Assembly: GCF_027579695.1 (NCBI RefSeq)
Contig: NC_083577.1
Coordinates: 62,927,741-62,991,740 of the forward strand
DNA: 64,000 nucleotides
Direction: 5' to 3'
Source of the DNA: Neoarius graeffei
Lineage: Eukaryota; Chordata; Actinopteri; Siluriformes; Ariidae
A program made the translations under genes and the position numbers. A model generated the notes under the pieces. The model searched no databases and was not told the origin of the DNA. It saw only the letters and a program-made list of their open reading frames with translations. Shown here in pieces: positions 59,011-64,000 of the stretch; within the stretch, counting starts at the first letter, position 1, and each line of letters begins with the position of its first letter.

Positions 59011-59814
59011 TAGGGATGTTAACCGATGACCGTTTGACGGGTGGTTGACCGAATCAATGTCAACCAGTTAATTTTTTTTTGGTTGTCGGTGAAAAAAAAA
59101 ATCAATCATTTTGAAGCTGCCGATTTTGGAGAGGAGAACCTGGAATTCTGTGTTGTAAACGCTTGGGGCATGCCATGCGGTGTAAGGACGACAGCTGACA
59201 AATCAGAAACACCCATTCAGTCATGTCCCGCCCTCCCGCCCCAGTTAAAGACAGCTGACAAATCAGAAACAACCATTCAGTCATGTCCCGCCCTCCCGCC
59301 CCAGTTAAAGACAGCTGACAAATCAGAAACACCCATTCAGTCATGTCCCGCCCTCCCGCTGCCACTCGGCGAAAGAAAAAGTGTAGACACAGGCTTTTTA
59401 GTTTACAAATTACTATTCTGTTTTTTTTTTTATTATTAGAAGGCACATGGAGTTTAGTCCTGCCTTGGCCAGTGCATTCTGAAAGTATGTTTCGGTCTGT
59501 AGCCAACAATGCATGTTATTGCAGATCATCTCTCTCCACACAAACTAAAGGTGCAGATGCCGACTTTTTCACGGCTTTTTCATGGACTGTAACGGCATTT
59601 ACTTATGTAGTAATTTTAATACAGAATTTACTCTGATGAAATTATTCAGACACTCCAACGCCCCCCCACCCTAAAAAAAAAAATCGGATCTGCACGAGCT
59701 GTGAAAAAGGTGCGCCGTTTGCATCCCTGTTTAAACTCATAGGTTAACCGACTTTAACCGGCTAATGAGGCTCGGTGGTCGGTCAAGATTTTTTTTTAGT
59801 TTTCGCCATCCCTA
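59011..59814. mobile_element. hAT-like element with 60-bp tandem repeats, 804 bp
   Basis: Ends TAGGGATGTTAACCG and the complement of TAGGGATGGCGAAAAC. AAACACAC precedes it and a closely similar aaaaacacacac follows. Subterminal gttaaccga / taaccggct motifs. Confidence 0.7.
59190..59361. repeat. 60-bp tandem repeat, 2.9 units
   Basis: The unit acagctgacaaatcagaaac ... cgccctcccgccccagttaa is repeated almost identically at 59190, 59250 and 59310 inside the hAT element. Confidence 0.92.
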
Positions 59815-60508
59815 AAAAACACACACTTTATATATTTATTAAAAAAAAAAAAAAACCTGTTCCATACTTTAGATTCTTCAAAAGTTGCTACTGTTTACCT
59901 TGATGCTTTGCACACTATTGGCATTCTCTTAACCAGCTTCAAGAGGTAGTCACTTGGAACGCTTTTCGATTAACAGGTGCCTCGTCAAAAGTTAATTAGT
60001 GCAATTTCTTGCCTTCATGCATTTGAGATCAAACAGTAAGTAGTAAATAAATAGCCTTATTCTACAACTGTAGTAATCCATATGTCAAGAACCGCTCAAC
60101 TAAGTAAAGAGAAACGACCTCCATGCTTACTTTAAAGGAGACCTGTGTGAGACATCGTAGGACGGAAGTAAAACGTGCAGCGGAAATCAAAGAGACCAAC
60201 ATCCGCCAATGTTGTCAAAAGACGCACGCGCCCTCTTTCGAATGCTGACGTAATCAAGCCGGAAGTTTTCCGTGTCCGAAATCACTCCCTACTCACTTTA
60301 TAGGGCACTATATAGTGAGGATGCCATTTTGTAGTGCTGTCCAAAACCTTAGGGAGGATTATTTACACCCTATACAGGTAGTCGTCGACTTACGACTGCG
60401 TTTGGTTACGACTGACCGGTCGTAGGCCGACTTACGACCAGATCGGTTTATGATAAATGAACGTAAGTATATTGTGATGTGTAATGATATTGTAATCATA
60501 AAGTCTTA

Positions 60509-61686
60509 GGCCATTATTAAAAAATGTTCTGTTTCCGGTCCACCGGCCGGGTGAGTGCCGTTTGTGCGGGTGAAATTTTTTTTTTTAACGCCGTTTTTTC
60601 GACATTTTTTTTCGGGTTCGTAAATCTAAACTCGAACTTGACATTTCCGCATTCCCAGGGCTTTCCACTAAGGCTCATACTAGCCAGCCATGACAAATAA
60701 GTAGCCAGCCGGGGGGAGTAAACACAAAAACTCCTGTGCATGCAGTTCCCAGGATTAAGTGTATTTTCCACAGACCATTTATTTATTCACTTTACTCAAA
60801 TACAAAGTAAAATGGCAGTAAATCTTTTCTTTTCTTGCGTATTGCATCATGAGGCGTTCCTGGCTTGTAAATCTCTTATTTTTGGTGCATGACACATTCA
60901 CGCAGCTGAGCATGCTATGAATTAACAACGACAACGGTCTGCAGTGGTACTTAGCACACTACTGCCTCTGCCGAGTGCGCGCGCACACCGCATGTCGGGG
61001 CGCGGATGAGTTACTCTCCTCTGATCAACGGTTCAGTTTGACATTATTGTCAGTCCGTTAGATAAAAATTTAATTTTATTAAAATCGAAAATTAATATTT
61101 AGAGCCTGTGGGCTACAAAAATAGTCATTAAAGTAGCCGGCTTGACTTAATTGTGTGGCCGGCAGCCGGCGCTTATGGAAAGCCCTGTCGAATCAGCTCT
61201 GTGCATGCGCCGTGCGGCACAAAAAAATGGCAGCCACCACGACGGAAGGAGATCTGGAGTTTTCAAACATTTGCTTAAGTGTGAAATCGCAAAATGGTAT
61301 TCTAGCGAACAACAAAATAGTAAAGATTCAGAAAAACAAATCATTCAGTGATCATTAGGCCTAACGGTCGATTTAGAACTACAAAAAGTCCGTGTGTCGG
61401 ACATTTTAAGTACCTTTGTAAAAGTTTTGCAAATGTTGCAGTCAGCATTTAAAATGCTAACTTAAAGTTTTTGTACAAGTTTCAGTTGATTAAACTGTCA
61501 TTTTATTAAATGTGTCTGCTTTTGTAATAAAAAAAGTACTGAAAGAAAAAGCAAACAGCATTGCGATTTCTTATCCATCCATATATAATAAAAAAAAAAT
61601 TAAAAAAAAAAAAATCCCTCCCTCCCGACTGAAATTTTTTTTGCCCACCCGGTGGACAGGAAACGGATTTTTTTTTAAGGATGGCC
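60509..61686. mobile_element. PIF/Harbinger-like element inside family W
   Basis: About 45-bp inverted ends: GGCCATTATTAAAAAATG...TTTCCGGTCCACCGG at the left, GGCCATCC...TTTCCTGTCCACCGGGTG at the right (complement). 3-bp TTA duplication (60506-60508, 61687-61689). Confidence 0.72.
60656..61187. mobile_element. hAT-like short element inside the Harbinger-like element
   Basis: Ends CAGGGCTTTCCACTAAGGC and the complement of CAGGGCTTTCCATAAGCGC. Subterminal tagccagcc / ggctac motifs. No convincing 8-bp duplication. Confidence 0.6.
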
Positions 61687-62963
61687 TTATTTTATCAACA
61701 TTTTCTTATTTCATTACTTTGGCTCATTATTTGGTTGAAGTCAAACACTGCATACTACACTGCGTACAGTACAATTCGTTTAATATGTGCAAAACAAAAA
61801 ATACAAAATACAGGTGTGAAAAATAGAAAACATTTTAGTTTGAAACGTACCAAAATACAAATGTAAAACATAGCAAAATACAAAATTTAGTGACCGCTGG
61901 CATCACTGGTGCTTGGCTGTGGGTCGTCTACGTCATCATCAGCTGTTGCAGCGCTCGGGCTGGCGGGAGGATTTGCTTGTTTCATAAACCAGGAGCTGGG
62001 GCGGAAACTGTATGACGGAGTGCACGAGGAAGCGCGAGAGAGACTGCGCGTGTGCCTGGAGCTGGGGCGGAAACTGTTGTACGCGGCGAGAGGCGCTGCC
62101 GGGAGCTGGGGCGGAAACGGTCATACGCTCAGCTAGGAAACACTTGCCCGTCATAACCAGACGGTCGTAAAGTCGATCGGTCGTAAGTCGCATAGGTCGT
62201 AAGTCGATGACTACCTGTATAGTGCACTCAAAGCATCCCACAATGCATCACGAAAAGTAGTGTACAACCGATGATCACTAACCAAAGCAATATATCCCAT
62301 CATGCACTGTGGTCACGCTGAAAGAAATCAAATTAAAAGTCTCAAATTTGATTTAATAAAAGGCAGCGGCAAAGAAGAAAGTATTCAGCCTTGATTTAAA
62401 AAAAAAAAACTGAAAGATGCAGGTACTTTGTATGGATTAATGTGGGAAATGCGCTCAGTATAATATGCATCACAAAAATACATTCATGTATTTATTATTT
62501 TGAAAACCCACCAGCCGGCTGATCTGGCACGTTTTAATTGTGCAACAGTAATGACGTAAATACCAGCACAACGGACTAGTGTCTGAAAGTGTTTTTTTTT
62601 TTTCCCCATTTAACCGATCGTTCAAAGTTGTATGGAATAATCTCCATCACTGGTGAAGCTAGCAAATCTTGAAATTAATCCAAATTGGAATGATGTGGCG
62701 ATCTGGCCGCTGTGTAAACAGTTTTCAAAATGGCGGCGCTAACACTTCACGTTTGAATTCTCGCACAATCGTGCGGATAAGCGACGCCTGCCGTGGATCA
62801 AACGAACTACGTTCAACATGACTAGTAACCGAAAAGGCCGATAAATGTAATATAATATGCCAATTCGAGTCACGATATAAGGTTAATAAAACTGAAAACG
62901 TAATTGAATAACACGTTAAGAAAAAGCAAGTTTAAAAATGACTTCAGGTCCCGTTTAAGACAT

Positions 62964-63339
62964 CTCATCTCATCTCATTATCTCTAGCCGCTTTATCCTT
63001 CTACAGGGTCGCAGGCAAGCTGGAGCCTATCCCAGCTGACTACGGGCGAAAGGCGGGGTACACCCTGGACAAGTCGCCAGGTCATCACAGGGCTGACACA
63101 TAGACACAGACAACCATTCACACTCACATTCACACCTACGGTCAATTTAGAGTCACCAGTTAACCTAACCTGCATGTCTTTGGACTGTGGGGGAAACCGG
63201 AGCACCCGGAGGAAACCCACGCGGACACGGGGAGAACATGCAAACTCCGCACAGAAAGGCCCTCGCCGGCCCCGGGGCTCGAACCCAGGACCTACTTGCT
63301 GTGAGGCGACAGCGCTAACCACTACACCACCGTGCCGCC
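62964..63339 (-). mobile_element. SINE family 1, full length, on a TTAA-element boundary
   Basis: Head near 63335, tail at 62964. Flanked by CGTTTAAGACAT (62952-62963, 63340-63351); that duplication spans the right end of the TTAA element and the host MITE, so the SINE is younger than both. Confidence 0.94.
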
Positions 63340-63473
63340 CGTTTAAGACATGAAGCGTCTTAATTAATAAAAATAAAGAAAAACCATTGAATTAGAAGGC
63401 GTGTCCAAACTTTTGCCTGGTGGGGTGAATTGCCATAATGTGGGACTTCTGTTCATTTATTATTACACTTAAA

Positions 63474-64000
63474 GTGCCATTCCACCATTGGATGTATTCT
63501 TTGGCATAAAATACAACATATTTTGACAACATATATAAATGGTATCACTAGATAGAGAAATCTTTTAGCTTCAAAATGATATATCAAACAATTTGACAAT
63601 GACAAGTATATTAATTTTGCGACCAAAGTCACCTACCCTTTTAATTTCCGCACGTGATGTCATCAGCAGGTTCCCCTTCTTGTGTACCACGTGACGTGTG
63701 ACGTGGCACATATCAGCAATGGCGGACAGAACGCGATAAAAATAATACCAATAAATCTAGCTAACTGAAAGATTAACTCAATTTTTCGCAATTTCTTTGG
63801 CCCCCATATACGAGGAGAAATGACTCTCTCACTTTGGGGGTTTCCTGGTCTAAAAATAGACCGACACGTGGTACACAAGAAGGGAAACCTGCCGATGACA
63901 TCACGTTTCACTACCGCGCGGAAATTAAAAGGGTAGGTGACTTTGGTCGCAAAATTAATATACTTGTCGTCAAAAAATTATGTTTGATATATCATTTTGA
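63474..64000. mobile_element. Kolobok-like TTAA element, truncated by the window end
   Basis: TTAA (63470-63473) precedes AGTGCCATTCCACCATTGG. Segments 63577-63706 and 63867-64000 are long inverted copies (aatgatatatcaaaca / tgtttgatatatcatt and several further matching blocks), so the element is a long-TIR foldback whose right end lies just outside the window. Confidence 0.6.

Larger units (their letters stand above)
60375..62217. mobile_element. TIR element with gtcgacttacgac repeats (family W)
   Basis: Ends CAGGTAGTCGTCGACTTACG and complement of CAGGTAGTCATCGACTTACG, with several further cttacgac / gtcgtaag units in the subterminal regions. Comparison with the uninterrupted family Y sequence near 39233 indicates a TA duplication. 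Confidence 0.75.
60272..62591. mobile_element. family Y element, inverted relative of 38020-39337, interrupted
   Basis: Starts gtgtccgaaatcactcccta. After the inserted block (60375-62217) it continues with gtgcactcaaagcatcccac through ggactagtgtctgaaagtg, matching the other copy in reverse. Its far terminus is missing. Confidence 0.7.
60136..62954. mobile_element. Kolobok-like TTAA element hosting four nested elements
   Basis: TTAA at 60132-60135 and 62955-62958. Ends AGGAGACCTG and the complement of ACGGGACCTGAAG. Own sequence at 60136-60271 and about 62592-62954 matches 47010-47494. The empty target (tactttaagaca) is preserved in the related MITE at 16456. Confidence 0.72.
58879..63427. 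mobile_element. Tc1-type MITE enlarged by nested insertions
   Basis: Left end CAGGACCAGTCAAAAGTTTG (after TA 58877-58878) and a degenerate complementary right end gtccaaacttttgcctggtg. Its own sequence (59815-60131 and 63352-63427) also occurs at 16260-16833. It hosts the hAT element at 59011, the TTAA element at 60136 and the SINE at 62964. Confidence 0.7.

Noticed and set aside
59190..59361. regularly spaced repeat resembling a CRISPR array
   Set aside because: Units are adjacent without unique spacers, lie in a hAT transposon and are in a vertebrate genome.

Overview
This is a gene-sparse, transposon-packed stretch of a teleost (ray-finned fish) nuclear genome. Evidence: spliced vertebrate genes with GT-AG introns, long introns full of fish-type tRNA-derived SINEs, Tc1, hAT, PIF/Harbinger and TTAA-flanked DNA transposons, a DIRS retroelement, L2-type LINE pieces and many (AT)n/(GT)n microsatellites. 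The species cannot be fixed from the sequence alone; the SINE set looks unlike zebrafish, and a catfish-type genome is a guess.

Two genuine genes are present, arranged tail to tail. INO80D (an INO80 chromatin-remodelling subunit) runs on the + strand. Nine coding exons between 7209 and 27866 join without a frame error into 941 codons plus a stop, and a 3' UTR runs to about 30000. STK24 (MST3, a Ste20/GCK-III kinase) runs on the - strand. Ten coding exons between 58185 and 33072 join in frame into 423 codons plus a stop. Its first coding exon, with the start codon, was not found and probably lies beyond 64000; its 3' UTR runs down to about 30160. The two poly(A) signals lie only about 190 bases apart. 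In human the two genes are on different chromosomes (2q33 and 13q32).

Layout: 1-7179 is upstream of INO80D and holds a TIR element and a nest (2192-5700) in which one SINE is split by a Harbinger MITE and by two back-to-back TTAA elements with THAP-domain remnants. 7180-30000 is INO80D; its introns hold SINEs, a long-TIR foldback, a Tc1 element abutting a MITE, a hAT element, and a Tc1 element split by a near-complete DIRS retroelement (19448-26429). 30150-58185 is STK24; its introns hold SINEs, an L2-like LINE, a Tc1 element with 400-base inverted arms, hAT elements and a Kolobok-like element hosting an ISL2EU-like one. 58880-63427 is a Tc1-like MITE with nested insertions up to six levels deep, and a further TTAA element runs off the window end.

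The most informative observation is a pair of apparently identical 469-base inverted copies (9676-10144 and 16974-17442). Their target-site duplications indicate that one SINE gave rise to the other while carrying 5' flanking DNA along. No prokaryotic, viral or CRISPR content was seen. All TE family names rest on terminal repeats, target duplications and protein motifs read by eye.
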